Source of the DNA: Lysobacter sp. | Lineage (GTDB): Bacteria; Pseudomonadota; Gammaproteobacteria; Xanthomonadales; Xanthomonadaceae | Reading direction: 5' to 3' | Length of the DNA stretch: 64,000 nt | Assembly: GCA_019634715.1 (NCBI GenBank) | Contig: JAHCAU010000001.1 | Coordinates: 248,001 to 312,000, forward strand | Shown here: piece by piece, positions 7,378 to 15,973 of the stretch | Numbering within the stretch: position 1 is the stretch's first letter | Layout of the letters: every line of letters starts with the position of its first letter | Position numbers and translations under genes: made by a program | The notes under the pieces: model-generated | The model's input: only the letters and a program-made list of their open reading frames with translations | Told to the model about the DNA's origin: nothing | Database searches by the model: none

Positions 7378-8955
7378 TCACACCTGCTGCAGCGACAAGA
7401 TGCCGGGCGCGGCCTTGATCGTGGCGACCTGGGCATCGGTCAGCGGCTTGTCGATCGTGATCGCGGCACGGGCCTGGCCATCGCCGGCGGCGCCGAGCGC
7501 GAAGTTGATGATGTTCACGCCGGCCTCGCCCAGCAGGGTGCCGACGCGGCCGATCATGCCGGGGCGGTCCTCGTTGCGCATCAGCAGCACGTGCGACAGC
7601 GGGTCGAATTCGATTTCCACGCCGTCCAGGCGCACGACGCGCGGACCGCGATGCAGGGTGGCCTCGATCTCGCGGCTGCGGCTGACACCGGCGCTGTTCT
7701 CGCCGGTCACGCGCACCTTGAGCAGGCGGTCGAAACCATCGCCGTCGCCGCCGACGGTCTCGGCGACCGTGAGCCCGCGCGACGCAGCCTCCTGCAATGC
7801 GTTCACCGGCGTGACGCGACCCGACGATGTGCCGAGCAGCGCGGCGACCAGCAGGCGGGTGAGCGGACGGGTGTCGAGCGCGTCGGTGCGGCCGGCATAG
7901 GTGATTTCCAGACGCGTCGGTGCCTGCACCAGACGCACCGCGAGCCGGCCCAGCGCCGACATCAGCGGCATCCACGGGCCGACTTCGCGCGCGGCCTCCG
8001 CGCTGAGCGGCGGCAGGTTGACGCAGCCGGCAACCGCGCCGGTGGCGGCGAAATCGATGATCTGGCGGGCAAGGATGGTGCTGACCGCCTGCTGCGCTTC
8101 GCTGGTCGATGCGCCGAGGTGCGGGGTGAGGATCAGCTTGGCATGCGTGCGCAGCGGCGAATCGGCCTGCAACGGCTCGGTGGCGAAGGTGTCGAGCGCG
8201 GCGCCGGCGAGATGGCCTTCGTCGAGCAGCAGCCGAAGCGCATCCTCGTCGACCAGGCCGCCGCGCGCGGCGTTGATGAGATAGGCGCCCTTCTTCATCT
8301 GGCGCATGCGCGCTTCGGACAGCAGGTTCGTCGTGTCCTTGGTGCGCGGGATGTGCAGGGTGACGATGTCGGCCCAGGCCAGCAGGTCGTCGAGCGACTT
8401 GAGCGGCACGCTGCCCTTGGCGGCGGCGTTTGCCGGCAGGAAGGGATCGAACGCGGCGACGTCCATGCCGATGCCCTGCGCCTTGCGCGCGACGGTACCG
8501 CCGATGCGGCCGAGGCCGATGACGCCGAGCTTCTTGCCTTCCAGCTCGAAGCCGGTGAGGCCGGCCTTCGGCCACTGCCCGGCCTTCATGCCGGCATCGG
8601 CCTTCGGCACGTGGCGGGCCAGCGAGAACAGCAGCGAGATCGCATGCTCGGCCGCGGCGAGCGTATTGCCGTCGGGGGCGTTCATCACCGCGATGCCGCG
8701 CGCCGTGGCGGCGTCGACATCGATGGTGTCCACGCCGGCGCCGGCGCGGCCGATCACCTTCAGCTGCTTCGCACCATCGATGGCGTCGGCCGTGACCTGG
8801 GTCGCCGAGCGCACGAGCAGCGCGTCGACGTCCTGCAGGGCGGCGGAGAGCTTCGCGGGGTCCTTGATCGGATCGGAGATTTCGACGGTCCAGCCGGCGT
8901 CGCGGAACATCGCCAGGCCGTCTTCGTGGATACCATCGCATGCCAGCACTTTCAT
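7378..8955 (-). CDS. serA: D-3-phosphoglycerate dehydrogenase, long form
   Basis: SerA oxidises 3-phosphoglycerate with NAD, opening serine synthesis. The 525-residue product has the dehydrogenase core first: VIGRAGAGVDTIDVDAA, the NAD loop LGVIGLGRIGGTVARKAQG, then INAARGGLVDEDAL and the catalytic-histidine segment TPHLGASTSEAQ. A C-terminal extension of about 200 residues follows: an intervening substrate-binding domain and an ACT domain (NEDRPGMIGRVGTLLGEAGVN). This is the long three-domain type, where ACT domains usually sense serine. An AGGAG ribosome site precedes the ATG. Upstream in-frame codons were rejected because the family starts at MKVLACDG. Confidence 0.95.
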   Translation of the reverse strand: MKVLACDGIHEDGLAMFRDAGWTVEISDPIKDPAKLSAALQDVDALLVRSATQVTADAIDGAKQLKVIGRAGAGVDTIDVDAATARGIAVMNAPDGNTLAAAEHAISLLFSLARHVPKADAGMKAGQWPKAGLTGFELEGKKLGVIGLGRIGGTVARKAQGIGMDVAAFDPFLPANAAAKGSVPLKSLDDLLAWADIVTLHIPRTKDTTNLLSEARMRQMKKGAYLINAARGGLVDEDALRLLLDEGHLAGAALDTFATEPLQADSPLRTHAKLILTPHLGASTSEAQQAVSTILARQIIDFAATGAVAGCVNLPPLSAEAAREVGPWMPLMSALGRLAVRLVQAPTRLEITYAGRTDALDTRPLTRLLVAALLGTSSGRVTPVNALQEAASRGLTVAETVGGDGDGFDRLLKVRVTGENSAGVSRSREIEATLHRGPRVVRLDGVEIEFDPLSHVLLMRNEDRPGMIGRVGTLLGEAGVNIINFALGAAGDGQARAAITIDKPLTDAQVATIKAAPGILSLQQV

Positions 8956-9283
8956 TTTCGTCGGCTCCTGAGTGGGGAATGGAAATCCCGCGGAGCCCAT
9001 GCTGGAGAACTGGCCGGCACTGCACAGAACGCGAACCGGGTCGGGACGAGACACCCCTGGGCGGTTCGGATGGACCGATGACGCTGGTCCGGTGGACCGT
9101 TCGCCATGCCTGAAGCATGAACGACGATGCACCTGCGGGTCGGGAGACGGGGCCGGCTGGCATGGGAATCCGCGACGCCGGGGAGCGTAGCAGACATCCG
9201 ACGGAAGGCAAGCCCCGCACTCGCGGCCGGCGCGGGAACGCGCGATCCTTGCCCCGCCCCCCCCCGACCGGAAGGAAGCCGCC
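8956..9283. other. intergenic region, serA / DUF3224
   Basis: This 328-base stretch separates the divergent serA and DUF3224 genes. I see small palindromes (GGTCCGGTGGACC near 9086) and a run of nine C at 9257-9265 close to the DUF3224 ribosome site. No convincing gene or riboswitch was found. Confidence 0.5.
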
Positions 9284-9679
9284 ATGCACCAGGCCAAGGG
9301 AACATTCGACGTCCGCCGCACGCCCGAACCCGTCGTGGACTTCGGCGACGGCGTCCACGCGATGCACATGCGCTTCGACAAGACCTTCCACGGGCCGCTG
9401 GCCGCCACCTCGGTGGTCCACATGCTCGGCGTGATGGACCCGGCGACCGGCTCCGGCGGCTACGTCGCGCTGGAGCGCATCGTCGGCACGCTCGACGGCC
9501 ATGCCGGAAGCTTCATGCTCCAGCACAGCAGCCTCCTGGACCACGGCGAGCCCGTGCAGTCGATCAGGGTCGTACCCGGCTCGGGCACCGATGCGCTGGC
9601 CGGGCTGCGCGGCACGCTGACCATCGACATCGTCGACGGCGAGCACTTCTACACTTTCGACTACGCGCTGTCGGCCTGA
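9284..9679 (+). CDS. DUF3224 domain protein
   Basis: The 131-residue protein has the DUF3224 pattern: an opening AKGTFDVRRTPEP, then HMRFDKTFHGPLAATS, GSFMLQHSS, and a C-terminal LRGTLTIDIVDGEHFYTFDY. The family is a small beta-barrel with unknown ligand, often annotated next to regulators in soil bacteria. There is no signal peptide, so it is likely cytosolic. GGAAGGA precedes the ATG, and a run of nine C bases lies just before that site. Confidence 0.8.
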   Translation: MHQAKGTFDVRRTPEPVVDFGDGVHAMHMRFDKTFHGPLAATSVVHMLGVMDPATGSGGYVALERIVGTLDGHAGSFMLQHSSLLDHGEPVQSIRVVPGSGTDALAGLRGTLTIDIVDGEHFYTFDYALSA

Positions 9680-9836
9680 CGCATCGCCCGGTTCGCGGCA
9701 TGAGCGTCTGCCCTGCGCGCGGCACCACGCATCCATGCGTTCTCCGCACCTGCGTCCCAGACAGCGAGACGCGAAGGCGCTAGCGTCGCGTGGCCGGCAA
9801 TGACGCCGGCGTCGTTGACACGCAAGGAGTCGATTC

Positions 9837-10064
9837 ATGCGCAAGACCGCACTCATCCTCGGCCTGGTCGCCGCCACCGTGGCCGGCTACGCCATCGCGG
9901 CCATCGGCCCCACCGGCCCGGGCCAGTTCTATTACTACTACGACAGCGCCGGCAACATCGTCGGCTACCAGGCCATCGACTGCCACGGCAACCACACGTC
10001 CTGGGGCAGGTTCACGAAGAACTACGCCGACGGCGTGTTCCTCTGCGACCCCGATCGGACCTGA
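9837..10064 (+). CDS. small secreted protein, DUF6289-like (paralogue 1)
   Basis: A 75-residue protein with a Sec signal (MRKTALILGLVAATVAGYAIA) and a mature part of about 50 residues. It contains GQFYYYYDSAGNIVG, one internal cysteine (AIDCHGN) and one near the C-terminus (FLCDP). The FYYY-D-G-VG-C-G pattern resembles the DUF6289 family of small exported proteins, of unknown role. An AAGGAG site precedes the start. The next gene is a paralogue in tandem. Confidence 0.65.
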   Translation: MRKTALILGLVAATVAGYAIAAIGPTGPGQFYYYYDSAGNIVGYQAIDCHGNHTSWGRFTKNYADGVFLCDPDRT

Positions 10065-10182
10065 TTCGATCCCGGCACGATCCGGCACGCTCCGGCTCCG
10101 TACGCCGGAGCGCTTCCCCGCGCGGCTCGAACGTCGTCCCGGCCGCGCGCCCTGTTCCGACGACACATCCAAGGAGATCCAC

Positions 10183-10410
10183 ATGCGCAAGATGATCGCG
10201 CTCACCCTCGGCGTCGCCCTCTACGCCGGCACCGCCCTTGCCCGCCCGCCGGGTCCCGATGGCATCGGCGAGTTCTACGTCTACTTCGACGCCGCCGGCC
10301 GGATCGTCGGCCAGGCCTCGATGGATTGCCAGGGCAACCTGCACGAAACCGGCGTGCGCACCAACCGCTACAGCATCGGCTACGCGATCTGCCTGCCGGC
10401 CGCCGACTGA
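10183..10410 (+). CDS. small secreted protein, DUF6289-like (paralogue 2)
   Basis: Also 75 residues. It has a signal peptide (MRKMIALTLGVALYAGTALA) and a mature part aligning with the preceding gene product: G-FY-YFDAAGRIVG, MDCQGN, YAIC. Both cysteines are at matching positions, suggesting one disulfide. AAGGAG lies seven bases before the ATG. Gene duplication within about 350 bases is the simplest explanation. A strong bidirectional terminator follows. Confidence 0.65.
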   Translation: MRKMIALTLGVALYAGTALARPPGPDGIGEFYVYFDAAGRIVGQASMDCQGNLHETGVRTNRYSIGYAICLPAAD

Positions 10411-10432
10411 AGCGCGAGGGTGGCACACACAC

Positions 10433-10460
10433 GAAAACGGCGGCCGAGGCCGCCGTTTTC
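10433..10460. terminator. bidirectional terminator
   Basis: A perfect 12-bp stem (GAAAACGGCGGC and complement, loop CGAG) carries A-runs on one side and T-runs on the other. It lies between two convergent genes, ending the small-protein pair and the S46 peptidase gene. Confidence 0.85.
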
Positions 10461-10481
10461 GATTCACGCGACGCGCACCGA

Positions 10482-12680
10482 TCACTTCTTCGGGGCGACA
10501 CCCATTTCCTGCAGCAGCTGCGGCGCCGGATAGACCTCCTGCATGATCCAGCGCATGTAGCGCTGGTCGACCGAGATCATCCGCGTCACGGCGGCGTCGA
10601 ACACCCAGTTCGAACTCACCGATTCCCAGTTGCCGTCGAAGGCCAGGCCGACCAGCTTGCCTTCGGCGTTGAGCACCGGCGAACCGGAGTTGCCGCCGGT
10701 GATGTCGAGATCGGCCAGGAAGTTCACCGGCACCGTGCCCAGCTTCCTGTCGACCAGGCCGCCGTAACGCTTGGCGCGGATCGCGTCGAGCAGCGACTGC
10801 GGCGCATCGAACGGCTCCTGCCCGGTCGCCTTCGCCGCCACTTCCTCCAGCAGGGTGAACGGCTTCTGCTTGCTGCCGTCGCGCTTGCTGTAACCGGTGA
10901 CGTTGCCGAAGGTGATGCGCAGCGAGCTGTTGGCGTCCGGATAGACCGCTTCACCCTTGCTCTTCTTGTAGTCGATCACCGCCTGCAGGTAGACCGGGCG
11001 GGCGCGCAGGGCGTCGCCGGCGCGCATCTTGCGGGCTTCTTCCAGCTGCAGCACGGTCGGCATCATCGCCACCGCGTAGCGGATCGCCGGGTCCTTGCTG
11101 CGCTCGAATTCCTTGCGGTCGGCCTTGAGCCAGCGCAGGCGCTCTGCGGTGTCGCCCAGCTTGGTGCCGCCCAGCGACTTGAGCGCCGCGGCGATCGCCT
11201 TGTCGTCGCTGCCACCGAGCCATTTGTCCATCGCCTGCAGGCGCTGCTGCTTCGGCAGGGCGACGTACTCCTTGAGCCAGTAGCGCATCAGCTCGCGGTC
11301 CATGGTCGGATGGTAGCGGCGCTCCATCTGGGTCATCGCGCCCTCGAAGGCCGGCAGGTCGCGCTGCTGGTACCCGGGTTCGCGATCGGCATCGGGCTTG
11401 GCGCGCTCGATCGACAGGCGGTACAGGGACAGCGCGGTGCCGACCACGCCGCTGCCGTTGAAGCGGCCGAGCACCAGGTCGCGCTCGCGCGTGGCTGCGG
11501 TCTGCGTCGCCAGCGTGCGCAGGGTCGCATGCGCTTCCAGCGCCGGCGTGCCGGCCTTGCCGCGCTTGCGCAGCCAGGCCAGCACGGCCTCTTCCTGCTT
11601 GCCCTTGATCTCGCTGGCGCCCATGCGCTCGAAACCTTCGAGCTGGCCGTCGTAGTTCTTCAGCACGTTCTCCATGCCGCGCACGGTATTGGCGTACTTC
11701 ACCGCGATGTCGGGCACCTTGCGGCCCTCGGCGTCGATCATCGCGACGACCGCCTTGTTGTGGCGGCTGATGGTCGGATAGGTCCAGTCGACGGTGTTGC
11801 GGAAGTCTTCGGCCAGCGCATAGCGGTTGGTCGAGCCGGGATAACCGGCGACCATCACGAAATCGCCGGCGGCCAGCGGCTTGTCGGCGATCTTCAGCCA
11901 GCGCTTCGGGCGATACGGCACGTTGTCCTTCGAATACGCCGCCGGCTTGCCGTCGGCGCCGACGTAGGCGCGGTAGAACGCAAAGTCGCCGGTGTGGCGC
12001 GGCCACATCCAGTTGTCGACCTCGCCGCCGTAGTTGCCGACGCTGCCCGGAGGCGCGTAGACCAGGCGCACGTCCTTGATCTCGATGTTGCGGAACAGCC
12101 GGTACTGGATCCCGCCGTAGAAGCTGTACAGGCGGCAGTTGTAGCCCGGCTCGGACTCGCATTCCGAGATCAGCTGCTTTTCGACGGTGTCGAGCGCGCG
12201 GCTGCGCGCCAGCGAATCCGGCGCGGCGTCGACGACGCCGCGCACGCGCTCGGTCACATCGTCGATGCGGTCGAGCACGTAGATCCGGGCGTTCGGCCCG
12301 GCGCTCAGTTCGTCGGCGCGGGTCGCGGCGTTGAAGCCGGTCTTCATCAGGTTGCGCTCGGGCGTCGAGTTCAGCTGGATCGCGCCGTACACGCAGTGGT
12401 GGTTGGTGGTGACCAGGCCTTCCGGCGACACGAAGCTGGCGGTGCAACCGCCCAGCGAAACCACCGCGCCCAGCGGATCGCCGGTGAGGTCGCTCAGTTG
12501 CTTCGCCGGCAGCTTCAGGCCGGCGGTCTTCAGCGGTGCGGAGATTTCAGGCAATTGCTGCGGCACCCACATGCCTTCGCCGGCATGGGCGACGGAGATG
12601 GCGGCGGCGAGCGTGGCGAGGGCGAACGCGGTGCCGCCAACGGCGAGGCGGCGGGCGGGTCGGAGGGGCTGATCGTGCAT
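10482..12680 (-). CDS. S46 family dipeptidyl peptidase
   Basis: The 732-residue product has a Sec signal (LAVGGTAFALATLAAAISVAHA) and matches the S46 family (DPP7/DPP11), periplasmic or outer-membrane-linked serine peptidases that take dipeptides from N-termini. The trypsin-like fold elements are visible. GEGMW starts the mature protein, TTNHHCVYGAIQ carries the catalytic histidine near residue 90, and GGNSGSPVLNAEGKLVGLAFD near the C-terminus holds the serine. S46 enzymes are typical of Xanthomonadaceae and Bacteroidetes and feed amino-acid metabolism. An earlier in-frame ATG at 12767 gives no signal peptide at its start, so 12680 is chosen. Confidence 0.92.
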   Translation of the reverse strand: MHDQPLRPARRLAVGGTAFALATLAAAISVAHAGEGMWVPQQLPEISAPLKTAGLKLPAKQLSDLTGDPLGAVVSLGGCTASFVSPEGLVTTNHHCVYGAIQLNSTPERNLMKTGFNAATRADELSAGPNARIYVLDRIDDVTERVRGVVDAAPDSLARSRALDTVEKQLISECESEPGYNCRLYSFYGGIQYRLFRNIEIKDVRLVYAPPGSVGNYGGEVDNWMWPRHTGDFAFYRAYVGADGKPAAYSKDNVPYRPKRWLKIADKPLAAGDFVMVAGYPGSTNRYALAEDFRNTVDWTYPTISRHNKAVVAMIDAEGRKVPDIAVKYANTVRGMENVLKNYDGQLEGFERMGASEIKGKQEEAVLAWLRKRGKAGTPALEAHATLRTLATQTAATRERDLVLGRFNGSGVVGTALSLYRLSIERAKPDADREPGYQQRDLPAFEGAMTQMERRYHPTMDRELMRYWLKEYVALPKQQRLQAMDKWLGGSDDKAIAAALKSLGGTKLGDTAERLRWLKADRKEFERSKDPAIRYAVAMMPTVLQLEEARKMRAGDALRARPVYLQAVIDYKKSKGEAVYPDANSSLRITFGNVTGYSKRDGSKQKPFTLLEEVAAKATGQEPFDAPQSLLDAIRAKRYGGLVDRKLGTVPVNFLADLDITGGNSGSPVLNAEGKLVGLAFDGNWESVSSNWVFDAAVTRMISVDQRYMRWIMQEVYPAPQLLQEMGVAPKK

Positions 12681-12790
12681 GAGGGCTCTCTCGGGTGGGG
12701 CGGCGCTGGGCGCACTGGTCGGCCAGTGTAGGCGTCGCCCGGTGTCGCCACCATGTCCGATGGTCATGGTCGGACGGCCAAGCGCGGCCC

Positions 12791-12819
12791 TCGGCCCGGG
12801 ACGCCCCGGCGCTTATAAT
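12791..12819 (+). promoter_or_regulatory. sigma-70-like promoter for tdh
   Basis: A perfect TATAAT at 12814-12819 lies 35 bases before the tdh ATG, with a weak -35 (TCGGCC) 17 bases further up. In this very GC-rich context an exact -10 hexamer is notable. Confidence 0.55.
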
Positions 12820-12854
12820 CCGGCTCCCCTCCCTACCCCCGTGCAGGCGCCCCG

Positions 12855-13892
12855 ATGGCCGCGACGACGATGAAAGCCCTGGTCAAGCGGGAAGCGACCA
12901 AGGGGATCTGGATGGAAGAGGTGCCGGTGCCGGCGCCCGGCCCGAACGAAGTCCTGATCAAGCTGGAAAAGACCGCGATCTGCGGCACCGACCTGCACAT
13001 CTACCTGTGGGACGAGTGGAGCCAGCGCACGATCAAGCCCGGCCTGGTGATCGGCCACGAATTCGTCGGCCGCGTCGTCGAGATCGGCCCCGGCGTCACC
13101 GGCTACAGCCTCGGCCAGCGCGTCTCGGCCGAAGGCCACATCGTCTGCGGCCACTGCCGCAACTGCCGCGCCGGCCGCCCGCACCTGTGCCCGAACACCG
13201 TCGGGATCGGCGTGAACCGCGATGGCGCCTTCGCCGAGTACCTGGTCATGCCGGCCAGCAACCTGTGGCCGATTCCCGACCAGATCCCGAGCGAGCTGGC
13301 CGCGTTCTTCGACCCCTACGGCAACGCCGCGCACTGCGCGCTGGAGTTCGACGTGATCGGCGAGGACGTGCTGATCACCGGCGCCGGCCCCATCGGCATC
13401 ATCGCCGCCGGCATCTGCAAGCACATCGGCGCACGCAACGTCGTGGTGACCGACGTCAACGACTACCGCCTCAAGCTGGCCGCCGACATGGGCGCGACCC
13501 GCGTGGTCAACGTCAGCAAGACCTCGCTCAAGGACGTGATGGCCGACCTGCACATGGAAGGCTTCGACGTCGGCCTGGAGATGAGCGGCAACCCGCGCGC
13601 CTTCAACGACATGCTCGACTGCATGTACCACGGCGGCAAGATCGCGATGCTCGGCATCATGCCCAAGGGCGCTGGCGCCGACTGGGACAGGATCATCTTC
13701 AAGGGCCTGACCCTGCACGGCATCTACGGCCGGCGCATGTACGAGACCTGGTACAAGATGACCCAGCTGGTGCTGTCGGGCTTCCCGCTGCAGAAGGTGC
13801 TGACCCACCAGCTGCCGATCGACGACTTCCAGAAGGGCTTCGAGCTGATGGAATCGGGCAAGTCCGGCAAGGTCGTGCTGAGCTGGAACTGA
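12855..13892 (+). CDS. tdh: L-threonine 3-dehydrogenase
   Basis: Tdh oxidises threonine with NAD to 2-amino-3-ketobutyrate, which Kbl then cleaves to glycine and acetyl-CoA. The 345-residue zinc alcohol-dehydrogenase-type protein shows [15 protein letters not shown], the GHEFVG zinc motif, and the structural-zinc cysteine cluster [15 protein letters not shown]. It also has the nucleotide-binding segment [17 protein letters not shown] and [15 protein letters not shown]. Its length fits the E. coli enzyme (341). A second ATG at 12870 ([11 protein letters not shown]) matches the usual family start and is an alternative. kbl lies 2 kb downstream on the same strand. Confidence 0.96.
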   Translation: MAATTMKALVKREATKGIWMEEVPVPAPGPNEVLIKLEKTAICGTDLHIYLWDEWSQRTIKPGLVIGHEFVGRVVEIGPGVTGYSLGQRVSAEGHIVCGHCRNCRAGRPHLCPNTVGIGVNRDGAFAEYLVMPASNLWPIPDQIPSELAAFFDPYGNAAHCALEFDVIGEDVLITGAGPIGIIAAGICKHIGARNVVVTDVNDYRLKLAADMGATRVVNVSKTSLKDVMADLHMEGFDVGLEMSGNPRAFNDMLDCMYHGGKIAMLGIMPKGAGADWDRIIFKGLTLHGIYGRRMYETWYKMTQLVLSGFPLQKVLTHQLPIDDFQKGFELMESGKSGKVVLSWN

Positions 13893-13955
13893 CCCGGATC
13901 GAGCGGGGTCGACGCGGCGACACCCGGACGGGTGCCGCCGCAGGCAGGACCGGCC

Positions 13956-14744
13956 TCAGAAATCGACGCGCAATCCCACCGACACCGGATACGACACGCG
14001 CTTGCCGGTGTCGTTGATCGAACCCAGGCCCAGGCCACCGATGGCACTGTCGTCGCCATCGACATCGGCCACGTAGCGCACGCCAGTCTGCGCGGTGATG
14101 CTGACCTTTTCGCTCACCGGGAACAGCAGCCCCACGTCGACGCCGCCGCTCACCGACCACGTCGACTTCGTGAACGGCACGTCGGCGATGGTGATCGCCG
14201 CGTCCGGAATCGCGAACGTGGCGCGGATGCCGTCGGTGCGGGTCGCACCCAGGCGCCCGGCAACGAACGGGCGGGCCGGCCCCAGTTCGCCGAAGTAGTA
14301 GCGATAGCCGGCTTCGGCGGTCAGCGCCTTGTAATCGCTGAAGGTGCCGCGCACCGGCAGGGTGGTCGACAGCGCCGGCACGAACGCACCGCCCACCTGC
14401 ACCGTGCCGTCGTCGGCCTGGGTGCGGCGGAGCTGGCCGAAGACCTCGGACCGGTCGTCGATGCCGTAGCTGAACTCGATGCCGTAGGACATGGCCGAGC
14501 CGTAGATGTCGTCATGGGAGCGCGAGCGGATCCGCAGTTCGGCATCCACACCCGCCAGATCGGGATTCAGGGGGCCGAGGTCCGGCACCACGGCCGTGGC
14601 GCCACCGTGGACATCGCCGCTCAACGGCTGGTCGACGCCGCCGAAGACGGACCACGAGAACTTCCCGGCCTCCGGTCCGGCCGCGAAGGCGGCGGGGGCG
14701 AACAGGCACAGGACCGCGGCGGTGGCCAGAATCGACTTCTTCAT
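13956..14744 (-). CDS. outer-membrane beta-barrel protein
   Basis: The 262-residue product has a clean Sec signal (MKKSILATAAVLCLFAPAAFA). The rest alternates polar and hydrophobic residues and ends in the outer-membrane C-terminal signature SVGLRVDF (final Phe). Segments such as GYRYYFGE and ITAQTGVRYVADVDGDDSAIGG look like transmembrane strands and turns, suggesting a small barrel of OmpW/OmpX size. A good CTCAAGGA site precedes the ATG. No specific family was recognised. It sits between tdh and kbl on the opposite strand. Confidence 0.75.
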   Translation of the reverse strand: MKKSILATAAVLCLFAPAAFAAGPEAGKFSWSVFGGVDQPLSGDVHGGATAVVPDLGPLNPDLAGVDAELRIRSRSHDDIYGSAMSYGIEFSYGIDDRSEVFGQLRRTQADDGTVQVGGAFVPALSTTLPVRGTFSDYKALTAEAGYRYYFGELGPARPFVAGRLGATRTDGIRATFAIPDAAITIADVPFTKSTWSVSGGVDVGLLFPVSEKVSITAQTGVRYVADVDGDDSAIGGLGLGSINDTGKRVSYPVSVGLRVDF

Positions 14745-14900
14745 CTTGACTCCTTGAGGGTTCGGGGGAACGCATGCGCAGGTGCGCAGCCTTCCGCTTA
14801 CGTCACCCCGTCGCGCGGCGGATGCGGGCATGGATGGAACGCTGCGGGTGCGCATCCGGCACGCCCGCTCCTGCCCTCCTGCCCGCCGTCGCTCACGAAA

Positions 14901-14922
14901 AAGGGCGCCTTTCGGCGCCCTT
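14901..14922 (-). terminator. terminator of the TorF porin gene
   Basis: A 9-bp stem (AAGGGCGCC, loop of four) is followed on the minus strand by TTTTTC. It lies about 27 bases past the porin stop. Confidence 0.8.
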
Positions 14923-14948
14923 CGTCGTCGTTGCCTGGCGGACCGGAC

Positions 14949-15650
14949 TCAGCCGCCGATCGAGAACGTCAGCACGAACTTGTCTTCGGCGTTGTCCCTG
15001 CCGAAGAAATCCTCGGCATCGGCATTGGTGCCGTGGTACCCCAGCGCGACGTTGACCTTGCCGAAATCGCGGTTCACGCCGACCGAATAGTCGACGTAGC
15101 CGTCGACACCGCCGAGCTTGTCGTCGATCGTGGTATAGCCCACGCCCGCCGTCAGCCTGTAGCCCTTGCCGATGTCCCAGTCGCCGCCGAGGCCCAGATA
15201 GACGCTGTCGGTGTCCGAGGCGAGGAAGTCGTTGGTGTAGCCCAGCGTGACCGAATAGTTCTCGGCGAAGCTCAGCTTGCCGATCAGCTCGTTGTAGGCG
15301 TAGTCGACGCCGCTCGGCTCGCCGACGTAGTTGTAGCGCACCAGTTGCACGTCGAGATTGACGTTCTCGCCGAGGTCGCCGTTCCAGCCGACGAAGACGT
15401 CGACCTCGGCATCGGTGCCCTCGTTGAAATCCACGTTCGACGCCCAGGCGCCGACGTAGAGACCGTTGCCCCAGCTGTAGCCGGCACCGGCCTGGAGGGC
15501 GGGCTGGTCGTCGCTCTGGGAAATGCCGCGGAACATGTATTCCGAGGTGAGGGCGGCATTCCAGTTGAAGCCGGACTCATCTCCTTCCTGCGCCTGCGCC
15601 GTGAGCGGCAGCAGCGCCAGAAGAGCCAACGCGATCATGTGTTTACGCAC
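14949..15650 (-). CDS. TorF family putative porin
   Basis: A 233-residue protein with signal peptide (MRKHMIALALLALLPLTAQA). The start of the mature part, FNWNAALTSEYMFRGISQSDDQPALQAGAGYSW, is diagnostic for the TorF (TIGR02001) putative porin family. Repeated strand-like motifs (GLYVGAWASNVDF, YSVTLGYTNDF, RLTAGVGYTTID) continue to the C-terminal KFVLTFSIGG. It presumably forms an outer-membrane channel; substrate is unknown. An AGGAGG site precedes the ATG. An intrinsic terminator follows. Confidence 0.87.
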   Translation of the reverse strand: MRKHMIALALLALLPLTAQAQEGDESGFNWNAALTSEYMFRGISQSDDQPALQAGAGYSWGNGLYVGAWASNVDFNEGTDAEVDVFVGWNGDLGENVNLDVQLVRYNYVGEPSGVDYAYNELIGKLSFAENYSVTLGYTNDFLASDTDSVYLGLGGDWDIGKGYRLTAGVGYTTIDDKLGGVDGYVDYSVGVNRDFGKVNVALGYHGTNADAEDFFGRDNAEDKFVLTFSIGG

Positions 15651-15973
15651 GGAAACCTCCTCGTTGTGTGTGGACGTGGGGCGGGGGGAGCGTCGATGCC
15701 GCTGTGCAGCATCGCCCCGAGGCTAACCCATTTTTAACCCTTGAATACTCCAGGAGTCCTGTCCGCCCCGCCTGCGGATGTTTCAAACGCCACCGCGCGC
15801 CCTCGACGCTCGCAGGGGGCAGGCCTTCGGCGATTCGTTTTCAGGATACATATCGATGAATATCTTGAACAGCACACCCCATCCCGGCCTACACGCCCGG
15901 CCGGCGCGACGACCGGGGCAGCGCAGGGCTGCGCGTACACTATCCGCCCCGTCCACACGCCACCGATGCCGCC
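15651..15973. other. divergent intergenic region, porin / kbl
   Basis: These 323 bases hold the upstream regions of the porin and kbl. Two relatively AT-rich patches (near 15726-15745 and 15840-15870) and a TACACT hexamer at 15936-15941, 32 bases before the kbl ATG, may be promoter parts. I see no gene in it. Confidence 0.45.

Noticed and set aside
8956..9283. Riboswitch or leader-peptide control upstream of serA
   Set aside because: Small palindromes are present, but no known serine- or glycine-sensing architecture can be traced.
10326..12731. 801-codon plus-strand frame opposite the S46 peptidase
   Set aside because: Same reason: antisense shadow of a gene with clear catalytic motifs.
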